A program made the position numbers and the translations under genes. This document shows positions 6,191 to 13,927 of a DNA stretch of 17,365 bases, piece by piece; within the stretch, counting starts at the first letter, position 1; every line of letters begins with the position of its first letter. The stretch is from Methanomassiliicoccus sp. UBA6 (GTDB lineage: Archaea > Thermoplasmatota > Thermoplasmata > Methanomassiliicoccales > Methanomassiliicoccaceae), in the NCBI GenBank assembly GCA_002508545.1, contig DAVH01000067.1, positions 1-17,365 of the forward strand, written 5' to 3'. The notes under the pieces were generated by a model that saw nothing but the letters and a program-made list of their open reading frames with translations, did not search any database and was not told the DNA's origin.

Positions 6191-7342
6191 ATGATGAGCG
6201 GCATCGATATCCGGGCGGCGGTGGACGCGAGGTCCATGATCCAGGAGGAAGTGGACCGCCTGGAAGAGAAGCGCGAGAGGATCCTCCGCCCGGGGAAGGA
6301 GGATAGGGCCTGCATACTGGCCATGGGAGCGCTGATCGCCGCCTCGGCCGCGGTCCTGCTCACCTGGCCCGGGGCCCTCATCCTGTGGGTCCTCGCGACC
6401 TTCATCCTGTACTCGTTCAACTACATCGTGTTCTTCCTGCCCATCACCAGGCACCACGGCGGCAGGGAGCGCAAGCGTCTCGTCCTTGAGAGGCCGATCA
6501 AGGGCCCGCTGAGCCGCCTGCTGACAAGGCCGAAGTTCCTCGTCGAGGTCGGGACGACGATGTTCCTGGCGGGGATGGTGCCGCTGGCGCGAAGCTTCCT
6601 GCTGCTGTTCGGCTCCGGGGTGATGTTCATCATCTACCACGGCGTCTACATGGGCGATCTCCCGCTGCAGTTCACCGGGTGGCTGGTCCTGCAGATCCTG
6701 GTGATCCTCGGCTATTTCCTGATGGTCGTGGCGCTGAACCCCCAGTCCCAGGGCTTCACCCGGATCGCCCGCTCCCTCAAGTTCAAGGTCCTCTCCGCCC
6801 GCTCCGAGGGGCGGAGGGCGTACGTCATGGCGATGGCGCTGGCGGGAGCGCTCATCGTCGCCATATCGGTGGTGGCGGTCGGCGCGGTCCTCCTGCCCGG
6901 CAGGACCATGGAGTCCCTCATCGGCTTCCTGGGAGGCAACGCCCTGGTGGTCATCCCGGCCATGGTCGCCATCCTGGCCGTCGAGTTCTTCATCATGAGG
7001 GTGCCCCAGAGCGTCGGCAGCCGGAGGATGGCCATCGACCTGATCGACGACAAGGTCCGGGCGCTGAGGTACTGGTGCCTGGAGCCGCTGGACGCGCTCA
7101 TCGTGGAGGCGGCGATGCAGAACAGGACCGTGGTGGACAGGGACCGGCTCGAGGAGGTGCTCTGCATCTACTACCCGATCGTGATGTACAAGGTGGTGGA
7201 GACCAACATCTTCGGGCGCCTGCCGGTGTACCTCGTGGCCCCCGACTTCGGCCTGCTCTTCGACCATGAGGCGCTGAGGCACGTCGGCGTGCCCCGGGAC
7301 CCGGACGGCCGGCCGGTGCTCGACCGCCGCTCCGACGTCTAG
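6191..7342 (+). CDS. Unrecognised multi-pass membrane protein
   Basis: I do not recognise this 383-residue protein. It opens with a charged helical segment (about residues 8-38, coiled-coil-like EEVDRLEEKRERI), followed by roughly seven hydrophobic segments at about 40-58, 61-83, 118-133, 136-154, 161-182, 213-238 and 245-272. A basic cytoplasmic-like loop separates the second and third, and the last ~110 residues are soluble (DLIDDKVRALRYWCLEPLDALIVEAAMQNRT, then LCIYYPIVMYKVVETN). No catalytic or transporter motif is visible. Two adjacent ATGs can serve as start; the GAGGGG at 6184-6189 fits 6194 slightly better than 6191. It follows the T7 terminator of the acetate transporter, so it is likely transcribed separately, from a weak AT-rich element around 6143-6175. 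Confidence 0.8.
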   Translation: MMSGIDIRAAVDARSMIQEEVDRLEEKRERILRPGKEDRACILAMGALIAASAAVLLTWPGALILWVLATFILYSFNYIVFFLPITRHHGGRERKRLVLERPIKGPLSRLLTRPKFLVEVGTTMFLAGMVPLARSFLLLFGSGVMFIIYHGVYMGDLPLQFTGWLVLQILVILGYFLMVVALNPQSQGFTRIARSLKFKVLSARSEGRRAYVMAMALAGALIVAISVVAVGAVLLPGRTMESLIGFLGGNALVVIPAMVAILAVEFFIMRVPQSVGSRRMAIDLIDDKVRALRYWCLEPLDALIVEAAMQNRTVVDRDRLEEVLCIYYPIVMYKVVETNIFGRLPVYLVAPDFGLLFDHEALRHVGVPRDPDGRPVLDRRSDV

Positions 7343-7395
7343 ACTTGCCCGCCTTCAGGGAAGGCGAGGGACGGGGATGCTTGCGCGCCCGGCCC

Positions 7396-8538
7396 TCAGT
7401 CCTCCCTCCATTTGAACAGGATCACCGCGGCGACGAAGAAGGCCGCGGTCAGCGCCGCCACCACCGCGATGTCGAACAGCGCGCCTGGGATGTTGTCGTA
7501 GACCATGACGTTGTTCAGTCCCTCGATCACGTAGAACAGCGGGAGCACGTGGGCGATGGACTGCAGCCATCCGGGCATGATGCTGATGGGGAAGAAGGTG
7601 CCTGCCAGGAACATCATCGGGAAGGTCACGATGTTGCCCACCACGCCGGCGGTCTCGGGGTTCTTGGAGACCGTGCCCACGAGCATGCCCATCGCCGCGA
7701 ACAGCGTGGGGCCCAGGATGAGGAAGGGGATAATCCACACGGTGAGCGTGATGTGCGCTCCGAAGGCGGCGACCCCCACGGCCACCATGAGGAGGAACGA
7801 CGCGGCGGAGAGCACGATGTACCACATCACCTTGGAGGCGAGCCACTCCATCTTCGTCAGCGGGGTTAGGCTGAGCTGCTTGAACAGCTTGTTCTTCTTG
7901 TACTCCGAGGAGATGTTCACCAGCGAGAACATCGGGTTGACGAGGATGGAGAACCCGATCAGCCCGGGGATCAGGAAGTCTATGTACTGGGTCTGCTGCG
8001 AGCTTACGGTAGCCTGGTCCACACCGATGACGCTGGTCCCCTCGAACAGCTGCAGGTTGAACCCGTTGGATATTCCCACGACGGTGCCGGCGACGATACC
8101 GCTGCTGCTGGACGACGGGTTGCCGTACACGGTGATGTTGATCGGCTGTCGTTCGAGATAACTGGATGAGAAGCCCTGGGGGATGACGATGCCGTCTGAC
8201 GCGGAGTGATTGGCCAGGTACCTGGCGAAGTCCTCCGAGGGCGACACCACGACCACGTCCAGGGTGCCCGAGCTGTTGAGGGCGTCTATGAACTGGGCCC
8301 CGATGTCCGCCTGGGGCGTGGGGAACGGCCCCTGGTCCAGGTTCTGGACGTACACGGTCACCTTCCCGGTGCCGGTCCCCGAGAATATCGCTCCGAAGAT
8401 CAGGATCAGGATGACCGGGAATATCAGCCCGAAGAACAGGCCGATGCGGTCCCGCATGTAGCCCCTGCTGTACACCTTGAAATCCGCCAGGATTCGCCTT
8501 CCGCTGATCCTCCGGCGGTCTGGACGCTTCTCATCCAC
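7396..8538 (-). CDS. ABC-2 type exporter permease
   Basis: This 380-residue protein has the ABC-2 permease layout: one membrane helix near residues 30-55 (IGLFFGLIFPVILILIFGAIF), a large extracellular domain of about 140 residues, then five helices in the C-terminal half, including the motif region SEYKKNKLFKQLSLTPLTKMEW and FLAGTFFPISIMPGWLQ typical of the DrrB/YhhJ-like family. Such permeases pair with a DrrA-like ATPase to export drugs, lipids or peptides; the substrate is not readable. The frame opens at GTG 8547, but GTG 8538 lies eight bases after a GGAGG sequence and overlaps the ATPase stop by eight bases (GTGGATGA), so 8538 is preferred and translational coupling is likely. It is the second gene of a two-gene operon. 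Confidence 0.92.
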   Translation of the reverse strand: MDEKRPDRRRISGRRILADFKVYSRGYMRDRIGLFFGLIFPVILILIFGAIFSGTGTGKVTVYVQNLDQGPFPTPQADIGAQFIDALNSSGTLDVVVVSPSEDFARYLANHSASDGIVIPQGFSSSYLERQPINITVYGNPSSSSSGIVAGTVVGISNGFNLQLFEGTSVIGVDQATVSSQQTQYIDFLIPGLIGFSILVNPMFSLVNISSEYKKNKLFKQLSLTPLTKMEWLASKVMWYIVLSAASFLLMVAVGVAAFGAHITLTVWIIPFLILGPTLFAAMGMLVGTVSKNPETAGVVGNIVTFPMMFLAGTFFPISIMPGWLQSIAHVLPLFYVIEGLNNVMVYDNIPGALFDIAVVAALTAAFFVAAVILFKWRED

Positions 8539-9466
8539 TGCGCTCACCTCCCACGACCTCTCCGCTCTCGTCCACCTCGCCCCTCACCAGGCGCACGAAC
8601 ACGTCGTCCAGGCTGTCCCGCCGGGTGCGTATGTCGCCCCACGGCATCTTCGACCGCTCGGCCGCCTCCAGGGCCGCCAGGGCGTCGTTCTTGTGCCTGA
8701 GGGCGATGCTGACGACGTTCCCTCTGGACTCGACCTCCAGGCCGGCGTTGGCCCGGATGTACTCGGCCAGCTCCGGGCTCCCCTGGATCTCCAGGCGCTC
8801 CCCGGAGCCGTGCTGGCTGATGATCTCCTCCGTCGTCCCCATGGCCACGATGCGCCCGCGGTTCATGATGGCGACGCGGTCGGAGAGCTGCTGCGCTTCG
8901 TCAAGATAGTGAGTGGTGAGCACGATCGTCCGGCCCTGGGCCTTGAGGCCGCTGATGACCTGCCAGACCGCCCTCCGGGCGTTGGGGTCGAGGCCGGTGG
9001 TCGGCTCGTCCAGGAACAGCAGGTCCGGGGAGTTCACCAGCGACAGGGCGAGACCGGTCTTCTGCTTCTGCCCGCCCGAGAGGTTCGCGAACAGGTGGTT
9101 GGCGGAATCCTCCAGCAGCACCGTGCGGAGGATCTCGTCGGGATCGACCTTGACCCCGAAGAGGCTGGCGTAGTAGATGATCGCCTCCCGCGGGGTGGTC
9201 TTCTCGAAGAAGTTGAAGCCCTGGGGGATCACCCCGATCTTTCTGTGCAGGCGGCTTCCGTCGGTCCAGGGGTCCAGGCCGAGAACGAGGGCCTCTCCGC
9301 CGTCCTTCCTGCGGAGTCCTTCCAGGATCTCGATGGTCGTGGTCTTGCCCGCGCCGTTTGGTCCCAGCAGGCCGAAGACCTCCCCCTCCCGGACGGAGAA
9401 CGTTATTCCGTCGACCGCTTTGGTCTCGCCGTAGTGCTTTATCAGACCGGATACTTCGATGGGCAT
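8531..9466 (-). CDS. ABC exporter ATP-binding protein
   Basis: The 311-residue ATPase has all nucleotide-binding motifs: Walker A GPNGAGKTT (35-43), Q-loop Gln82 (IPQGF), signature LSGGQKQ (129-135), Walker B LLFLDEPTTGLD (149-160) and switch His186 (LTTHYLDEA). A C-terminal domain of about 100 residues ending in a DDVFVRLVRGE motif is typical of DrrA/CcmA-type exporters (drug, antibiotic, or polysaccharide/lipid efflux). The frame extends 21 codons upstream, but those are lysine-rich and out of keeping with family N-termini. MPIEVSGLIKHYG matches the usual beginning, and the TATA element at 9511-9518 predicts a leader of about 20 bases. It drives a two-gene operon with the permease that follows. 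Confidence 0.96.
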   Translation of the reverse strand: MPIEVSGLIKHYGETKAVDGITFSVREGEVFGLLGPNGAGKTTTIEILEGLRRKDGGEALVLGLDPWTDGSRLHRKIGVIPQGFNFFEKTTPREAIIYYASLFGVKVDPDEILRTVLLEDSANHLFANLSGGQKQKTGLALSLVNSPDLLFLDEPTTGLDPNARRAVWQVISGLKAQGRTIVLTTHYLDEAQQLSDRVAIMNRGRIVAMGTTEEIISQHGSGERLEIQGSPELAEYIRANAGLEVESRGNVVSIALRHKNDALAALEAAERSKMPWGDIRTRRDSLDDVFVRLVRGEVDESGEVVGGERSG

Positions 9467-9510
9467 CAAAGATGGCCGCCTCTTCCGGGGTAGAACGCAC
9501 TTTCCCTTCT

Positions 9511-9518
9511 TTTTATTT
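9511..9518 (-). promoter_or_regulatory. TATA box for the ABC exporter operon
   Basis: Minus-strand AAATAAAA predicts transcription near 9488. Just upstream (9532-9557) an imperfectly nested GGGTGC/GCACCC repeat lies between this promoter and the end of the propeller gene, and may be that gene's 3' hairpin. Confidence 0.5.
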
Positions 9519-9616
9519 CGCTTCGACACCTGGGTGCGGGCACGGCGCCGGGCACCCTACGATGTCGTGCGATGAGGCGGCTGACGCTCGGTCCCGTCAG
9601 ATCAGATTCCGCGTTC

Positions 9617-10903
9617 CTATGCCTTCCACTTGCCCTTCACGATGAGGAGGGCGGCGATCACGACCGCCGCGCCCAGGCCGACGCCGCCGACGATGCCCGC
9701 CGGACCGGCGATCTCATCCTGCCGGCCGCTCTCCGCCTCTCCGCCCATCGGCCCCTCCGGGGGCGCTTCCATGCTCTCTTCCACCACGGGGCCGGGGGCG
9801 ACCGGGGCGCCGGTCTTCGCGTACCTGAGGTGCTCGCCGCCGCTGTCGGACGCGATGTAGCACATGTGCGCGTCCCCGCCGCTGTCCACGGCGATGGAGG
9901 CGAAGGAGCTCGCCGAGCCCAGGCCGTCGACCCTCTGGATGCTCCATGAGCCGCCCTCGTTGGTCGCGTACATCAGATCGTTGGTCGTGCTGGCCCGGTA
10001 GCATATGTGCGCCGCGTCCCCGCCGTCGATCGCGAGCGACCGGTCCCAGACGTACCCGCCGATCTCGATCGCCTCCGAGGCCCAGGAGCCTCCGGAGTAG
10101 ACGGCGTTCTTCAGGTCGACCTGGCTTATCTCGTCGCTGGTGGAGACGGCGGCGTGAGGACGGCCCTCGGAGTCCACGGCGATGGAGCAGAAGCTTCCTA
10201 TCCACACGGTGTCCTCGATGTTCTGGGTGCTCCACGAGCCTCCCGCATTGGTGGTGTACTTGAGGGGCATCCCGCCGATGCCGGCGTAGGAGATGATGTG
10301 CACCGTGCCGCTCGAGCTCACGCCGATGGCGTTGTAGTAGCCGGATATCCCGGTGTCGACGCTCTCCACGCTCCACGCCCCGCTCGCGTCGGTCGCGTAC
10401 TTCAGGGAGTCGTTGAGCTCGTCATGGCCGGTGTGGTAGCTGATGTGCACGCCGTCGCGGGGGTCGACGGCGATGGAGGTGTGGCCGATCACAAAGCCGT
10501 CATCGACGAGGATGCTGCTCCACGAGCCGCCCTCGTTGGTCGCGTACATCAGGTCCCCGTAGCCGTCCTGCTCCGCACCCACGTACGAGACGTGGACGGT
10601 CCCCTCTGAATCGACGGCGATCGAGCTCGCCCTGCCGGCCAGTCCCTGGTCGGCGACGGTCTCCGTGATCCATGAGCCTCCCGCGTTGGTCGCATGCATA
10701 AGGCTGCCGCCGTCCTCATCGAAGTAGATGATGTGGGCGGTGCCCTCGGCATCGACGGCGATGCGGCAGTTCGAGGCGTTCCCTTGCACCGGCACGTCCT
10801 GGACCGCGATGGGCGTGGGGTCGGCGGCCGCGCCCTGGAAGGAGGCGAACGGCACGACCAGGGCCATGGACAGCAGGAAGGTCACGAGGAGAGAGCGGTT
10901 CAT
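9617..10903 (-). CDS. Secreted, membrane-anchored seven-repeat beta-propeller protein
   Basis: The protein (428 residues) starts with a signal peptide (MNRSLLVTFLLSMALVVPF, cleavage probably after the Ala-rich stretch near residue 27). Seven repeats of 47-49 residues follow, centred on the motif IAVDxEGxxHxxY at about residues 48, 95, 144, 193, 241, 290 and 337, each ending in LxYATNxGGSW. Seven such blades fit a closed beta-propeller. A Pro/Glu-rich linker (about 368-400) leads to a C-terminal hydrophobic helix and the basic tail KGKWKA, so it should stand outside the cell anchored in the membrane. Function is unknown; surface propellers usually bind ligands or partners. ATG 10924 is also in frame but only about 13 bases from the TATA box, so ATG 10903 is chosen. 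Confidence 0.88.
   Translation of the reverse strand: MNRSLLVTFLLSMALVVPFASFQGAAADPTPIAVQDVPVQGNASNCRIAVDAEGTAHIIYFDEDGGSLMHATNAGGSWITETVADQGLAGRASSIAVDSEGTVHVSYVGAEQDGYGDLMYATNEGGSWSSILVDDGFVIGHTSIAVDPRDGVHISYHTGHDELNDSLKYATDASGAWSVESVDTGISGYYNAIGVSSSGTVHIISYAGIGGMPLKYTTNAGGSWSTQNIEDTVWIGSFCSIAVDSEGRPHAAVSTSDEISQVDLKNAVYSGGSWASEAIEIGGYVWDRSLAIDGGDAAHICYRASTTNDLMYATNEGGSWSIQRVDGLGSASSFASIAVDSGGDAHMCYIASDSGGEHLRYAKTGAPVAPGPVVEESMEAPPEGPMGGEAESGRQDEIAGPAGIVGGVGLGAAVVIAALLIVKGKWKA
9940..9976 (-). repeat. 37-nt direct repeat in propeller blade 6
   Basis: This segment is nearly identical (one difference by eye) to 10516-10552 in blade 2. It encodes the conserved LMYATNEGGSWS strand. The other blades have diverged in DNA sequence, which suggests recent duplication or gene conversion. 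Confidence 0.75.
10516..10552 (-). repeat. 37-nt direct repeat in propeller blade 2
   Basis: Partner of the segment at 9940-9976 in the same gene, differing by a C/T near its left end. Confidence 0.75.
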
Positions 10904-10933
10904 TCCGGCACCGCCTTCGTCCATTTTCCCATG

Positions 10934-10941
10934 CTATATAT
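10934..10941 (-). promoter_or_regulatory. TATA box for the propeller gene
   Basis: On the minus strand this reads ATATATAG. It predicts transcription near 10911, leaving a leader of about eight bases before ATG 10903. This decides the start codon. Confidence 0.65.
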
Positions 10942-11269
10942 CCGTCCCTGCGCCCGCTGACGATAATGTTGAACTTTCATGCTGAGCTCCCCCAAGCCCC
11001 GGCCCCCCCGCCGGGGTCTTAAATTTTCGTGTCTAGATAATAACTAGAGCTGGACGTATATAATCCTCACTATGGACGGGGGGCAAGAGCACGATTCAAT
11101 CGATGAACACGCATAATATTACGTGCCCACGCTCCCGGGGCATCATCGTCCAGATCGTTCGATGACGCCGCCGGGCGCACGCTTCCGCCGCCTTTCCCGG
11201 CGGACGCACTTTCGGCCACCTCCCCCCGAAAGCGGGATAACCGCCCTGGCCCGATTAACCGCCGAGAGT
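10942..11269. other. Intergenic region with hairpin and orphan TATA element
   Basis: No convincing gene is seen between the propeller gene and the zinc-ribbon gene. The region holds a strong 7-bp hairpin CCCCGGC/GCCGGGG with a C6 loop (10997-11016) flanked by AAG/CTT and then an A/T-rich stretch. It also has an AT-rich inverted repeat TCTAG/CTAGA (11032-11048), and a TATATAA element near 11055-11062 that reads well on both strands. Two tiny frames of 14 and 20 codons (from 11072 and 11103) lack supporting signals. A small RNA is possible but unproven. Confidence 0.45.
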
Positions 11270-11446
11270 ATGAAGATCCAGCATTACGTCCTGAGGACCA
11301 TCCCCTGCCCGGGGTGTGGACATCCTCAGGACATCAAGTTCAAGCTCTACGAGGTAGCGATAGTCGAGAGGTGCGAGGCCTGCGGAAAGGTCGCCACCTT
11401 CGAGAGGACCTTGTCCGGCGCGGAAGCATGGAAGTCCGTTCGCTGA
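11270..11446 (+). CDS. Zinc-ribbon mini-protein
   Basis: The 58-residue product MKIQHYVLRTIPCPGCGHPQ... carries two Cys pairs, CPGC (13-16) and CEAC (35-38), spaced as in a treble-clef or zinc-ribbon fold that binds one Zn ion. Beyond the ribbon there is only a short C-terminal helix. Small stand-alone zinc ribbons in archaea often act as nucleic-acid- or protein-binding accessory factors, but no specific role can be read. The frame is open from 11123, but the upstream part is Arg/Pro-rich shadow composition; MKIQHYV begins a sensible protein. No strong ribosome-binding site is present. It converges on the histidine kinase gene, with 26 bases between the stop codons. Confidence 0.75.
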   Translation: MKIQHYVLRTIPCPGCGHPQDIKFKLYEVAIVERCEACGKVATFERTLSGAEAWKSVR

Positions 11447-11472
11447 CCTGAGCCCGGACCGTTCGCCTTGGA

Positions 11473-13707
11473 TCAGGATGATGCGTCGATCTCTGCCTGG
11501 CCCTCAGGCATCTGACCGCGGGGGATGGTGAAGTGGAAGGTGCTGCCGCTCCTGCCGTCCGATTCCACCCATAACCATCCGCCATGGCGCTCGACGATCT
11601 TCTTGCATATCGCGAGGCCGATGCCCGATCCCGGGTACTCATCGCGGGTGTGGAGGCGGTAGAACATCTTGAACAGCTTATCCACGTACTTGGGGTCGAT
11701 GCCGATGCCGTTGTCGCGGACGGAGAAGATGCATACATCGCCGACCGTGCTCGCGGTGACCTCGATGACCGGGGGCGTATCCGCGCGGCGGAACTTGACG
11801 GCGTTGGCGATCAGGTTCGTGGCGAGCTGCCTCATATGGGTCTCGTTCGCCCGGACGACCGGCATGGGGTCGATATTGATGACGGCTCCCGCATCGCTCA
11901 CCGCCGGGGCGAGCTCCTTCACCACCGAACGGAAGACCTTGGTCATGTCCACGTCGGTGAAGTCGCTCCGGTTGGTCTCGATCCGGGAGTACAGCAGCAG
12001 GTCGTCGATCAGCCGCCTCATCCGCCTCGCCCCGTCGCGGGCGATGCCCATGTACTCCTTGGCCTGCGGCGACAGCTCGCCGCCATGCCTCCTGTCCAGG
12101 AGGTCCATGTACAGGGTGATCATCCTCAGCGGCTCCTGGAGGTCGTGCGAGGTGATGTACGCGAACTGCTGCAGCTCGCTGTTGTAGCGCTCGAGCTGCC
12201 TCGAGTACTCCTCCAGCTCCCTCTCCGCCCTCTTGCTCTCGCTGATGTCGCGGAACGAGCATACGATCTCCACGAGCGCCCCGTCGCGGTCCTTGAGCGC
12301 CCGCGCGTGGGAGCTGGTGATGAACTCCTTCCCGTCCTTGCGATGGAAGACCGACTCGCTGTCCAAGCGCCCGGCCTCCAGCAGCTTCCTGATGGTCGAT
12401 TCGCGCTTGATGTCCGACAGGTTCGACCAGAGGAGCTCCGCGGCGTTCTGGCCGATCGCCTCCTCCGCGGTCCGCCCGAACATCTCCTCGGCCGCCGAGT
12501 TCCAGTAGGTGATGGTGCCGCCGCTGTCCATGGCCACGATGGCGTCGTGCGAGCTGGCGAGCAGCCGGGCCTGGAAGGCAAGCTCCTGCTCGTGCCGCTT
12601 GCGCTCGGTGATGTCGATGGTCGCCGCCACGGTCCCGCGCACCCTGCCCCTGCTGTCGAAGAGCGGGATGGCGTGCCCCAGCGTGGTTATCCGCTTGCCG
12701 CTGGGGAGAAGGACATCCACCTCGAAGTTGCGGACCTCGGACCCCGTGGACGCCGCCACCTGCATCGGCAGCTCCTCCGGCCGGAGCTCCCGGCCTTCGC
12801 GGAAGAACCGCCTGGCCGCGCTCAGCTCCTCTCCCGTAGAAGTTCCCGCGGATACGTTCTCCTTGGCCCCGGACTCGTACATGATGTCCGCCGCGCGGTT
12901 CCCGGTGATGACCCGGCACTCTGGGTCGTGGGCGATCCAGATGGCCGCGGGAACGGCGTCCATGAGCGCGTCGAGCGCCTCGGACTGCTGGCGGGCGGTC
13001 TCGGCGTTCTCCTCCGCCCGGCGCTTGGCCTCGATGACCCGGGTCATGTCCAGCGAGGACAGGACGAACGTTTCCTCGTCCACCGGCGCGAAGAGGTTGC
13101 GCACATAAGCGTCCAGCAGACCGAAGTAGGTGTCGAAGCTGACTGGCCGGCCGCCAGACCTCATGGCCTGCAGCATCGGGAGGTTCTCCTGGAAGGCGTC
13201 GGTGCCGAGGACCTCGGTGACCTTCTTCCCGATTATCTCCCCCCGGGGCAGGCCGATGATCCTCGAGAACAGCGCATTGACGTCCAGGAACACCGCGTCG
13301 GTGATCCTGCCCTCGCCGTCGAGGACATAGCGCAGCAGGGCGACCACCTCGTGGGGGTTCTGGAACAGCGAGCGGTACCTGGCCTCGGCCGCGGCGAGCG
13401 TTCTCTCGGCCCTCCTGCGGTCGCCGATGTCCCGCAGCAGCACCATGGCGCTCCCCTCCCGTTCCTGGTCCGCCAGCGGAGCGATGGTCAGGGAGAGCCG
13501 CGTCCCCGTGCCGTCCCCTCGGTCGACGCGCGCCTCCACGCTCCCCTCCTTCCCGATATGGACGCCCAGGTCCTCGAGGGACCGGCCGATCAGGTCCTCC
13601 CTCCGGCGGCCGAGCATCGACGCGGCGCGTTCGCTGGCGCGTTCGATCCGACCGTCAGCGTTCAACGTGAGCACGCCTTCATCGATCGAATCGATTAACT
13701 GCTTCAT
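11473..13707 (-). CDS. Cytoplasmic multi-PAS sensor histidine kinase
   Basis: This 744-residue kinase has four PAS-type sensor units at about 1-100, 105-225, 245-368 and 375-490, joined by short coiled segments (for example RRRAERTLAAAEARYRSLF, ITERKRHEQELAFQ, ISESKRAERELEEYSRQL). It ends in a HisKA dimerisation domain with phosphoacceptor His521 (ITSHDLQEPLRM) and a HATPase_c domain: N-box 631-635 (NLIANAVKF), G1 DNGIGID (665-671), F-box near FKMFYRL and G2 GSGIGLA (693-699). All catalytic residues are intact. No membrane helix is seen, so it should sense a cytoplasmic cue such as redox state, a small ligand or light through PAS cofactors. No response regulator is adjacent, so it is an orphan kinase. 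A CATAAAAG element (13779-13786) predicts a leader of about 48 bases. Confidence 0.95.
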   Translation of the reverse strand: MKQLIDSIDEGVLTLNADGRIERASERAASMLGRRREDLIGRSLEDLGVHIGKEGSVEARVDRGDGTGTRLSLTIAPLADQEREGSAMVLLRDIGDRRRAERTLAAAEARYRSLFQNPHEVVALLRYVLDGEGRITDAVFLDVNALFSRIIGLPRGEIIGKKVTEVLGTDAFQENLPMLQAMRSGGRPVSFDTYFGLLDAYVRNLFAPVDEETFVLSSLDMTRVIEAKRRAEENAETARQQSEALDALMDAVPAAIWIAHDPECRVITGNRAADIMYESGAKENVSAGTSTGEELSAARRFFREGRELRPEELPMQVAASTGSEVRNFEVDVLLPSGKRITTLGHAIPLFDSRGRVRGTVAATIDITERKRHEQELAFQARLLASSHDAIVAMDSGGTITYWNSAAEEMFGRTAEEAIGQNAAELLWSNLSDIKRESTIRKLLEAGRLDSESVFHRKDGKEFITSSHARALKDRDGALVEIVCSFRDISESKRAERELEEYSRQLERYNSELQQFAYITSHDLQEPLRMITLYMDLLDRRHGGELSPQAKEYMGIARDGARRMRRLIDDLLLYSRIETNRSDFTDVDMTKVFRSVVKELAPAVSDAGAVINIDPMPVVRANETHMRQLATNLIANAVKFRRADTPPVIEVTASTVGDVCIFSVRDNGIGIDPKYVDKLFKMFYRLHTRDEYPGSGIGLAICKKIVERHGGWLWVESDGRSGSTFHFTIPRGQMPEGQAEIDASS

Positions 13708-13778
13708 CCACCCGAAGGAAAACGGATCGATCGAGCTTCCCTCCCGCTAGAAGTTCGGTTGGCCGCAATCGCCATTCT

Positions 13779-13786
13779 CTTTTATG
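13779..13786 (-). promoter_or_regulatory. TATA-like box for the histidine kinase gene
   Basis: Minus-strand CATAAAAG predicts transcription near 13756 and a leader of about 48 bases, longer than for most neighbours, which leaves room for leader-level control. The leader contains short GATC/CGAT repeats near the start codon. Confidence 0.4.
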
Positions 13787-13858
13787 ATACATAATCCTAG
13801 CCACGACAATATCGGTGTAACGCATCGAGCGCCGCTCAGGACCGGTGCTCGAAGCGTG

Positions 13859-13918
13859 GTGAGCTGGGCCGGGGAGCCGACCATCGTGCCGCCCCGGCGC
13901 GATGCGGCTTCAGCTCAC
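13859..13918 (-). terminator. Long stem-loop after the DUF6159-like gene
   Basis: Nested perfect pairings, GTGAGCTG with CAGCTCAC (13859-13866, 13911-13918) and CCGGGG with CCCCGG (13869-13874, 13892-13897), form a structured element that starts ten bases past the stop codon at 13928. There is no T-run, so it may be a 3' stabilising structure or a small RNA rather than a simple terminator. Confidence 0.4.
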
Positions 13919-13927
13919 GACGCCTGA

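Noticed and set aside
6149..7282. 377-codon open frame on the minus strand
   Set aside because: Antisense to the membrane protein gene; His/Gln/Asp/Pro-rich shadow of hydrophobic codons.
11584..13698. 704-codon open frame on the plus strand
   Set aside because: It lies fully antisense to the histidine kinase, whose four PAS, HisKA and ATPase motifs are clear. Its product is Arg/Gly/Asp/Pro/Leu/Val-rich shadow sequence that arises in high-GC DNA.
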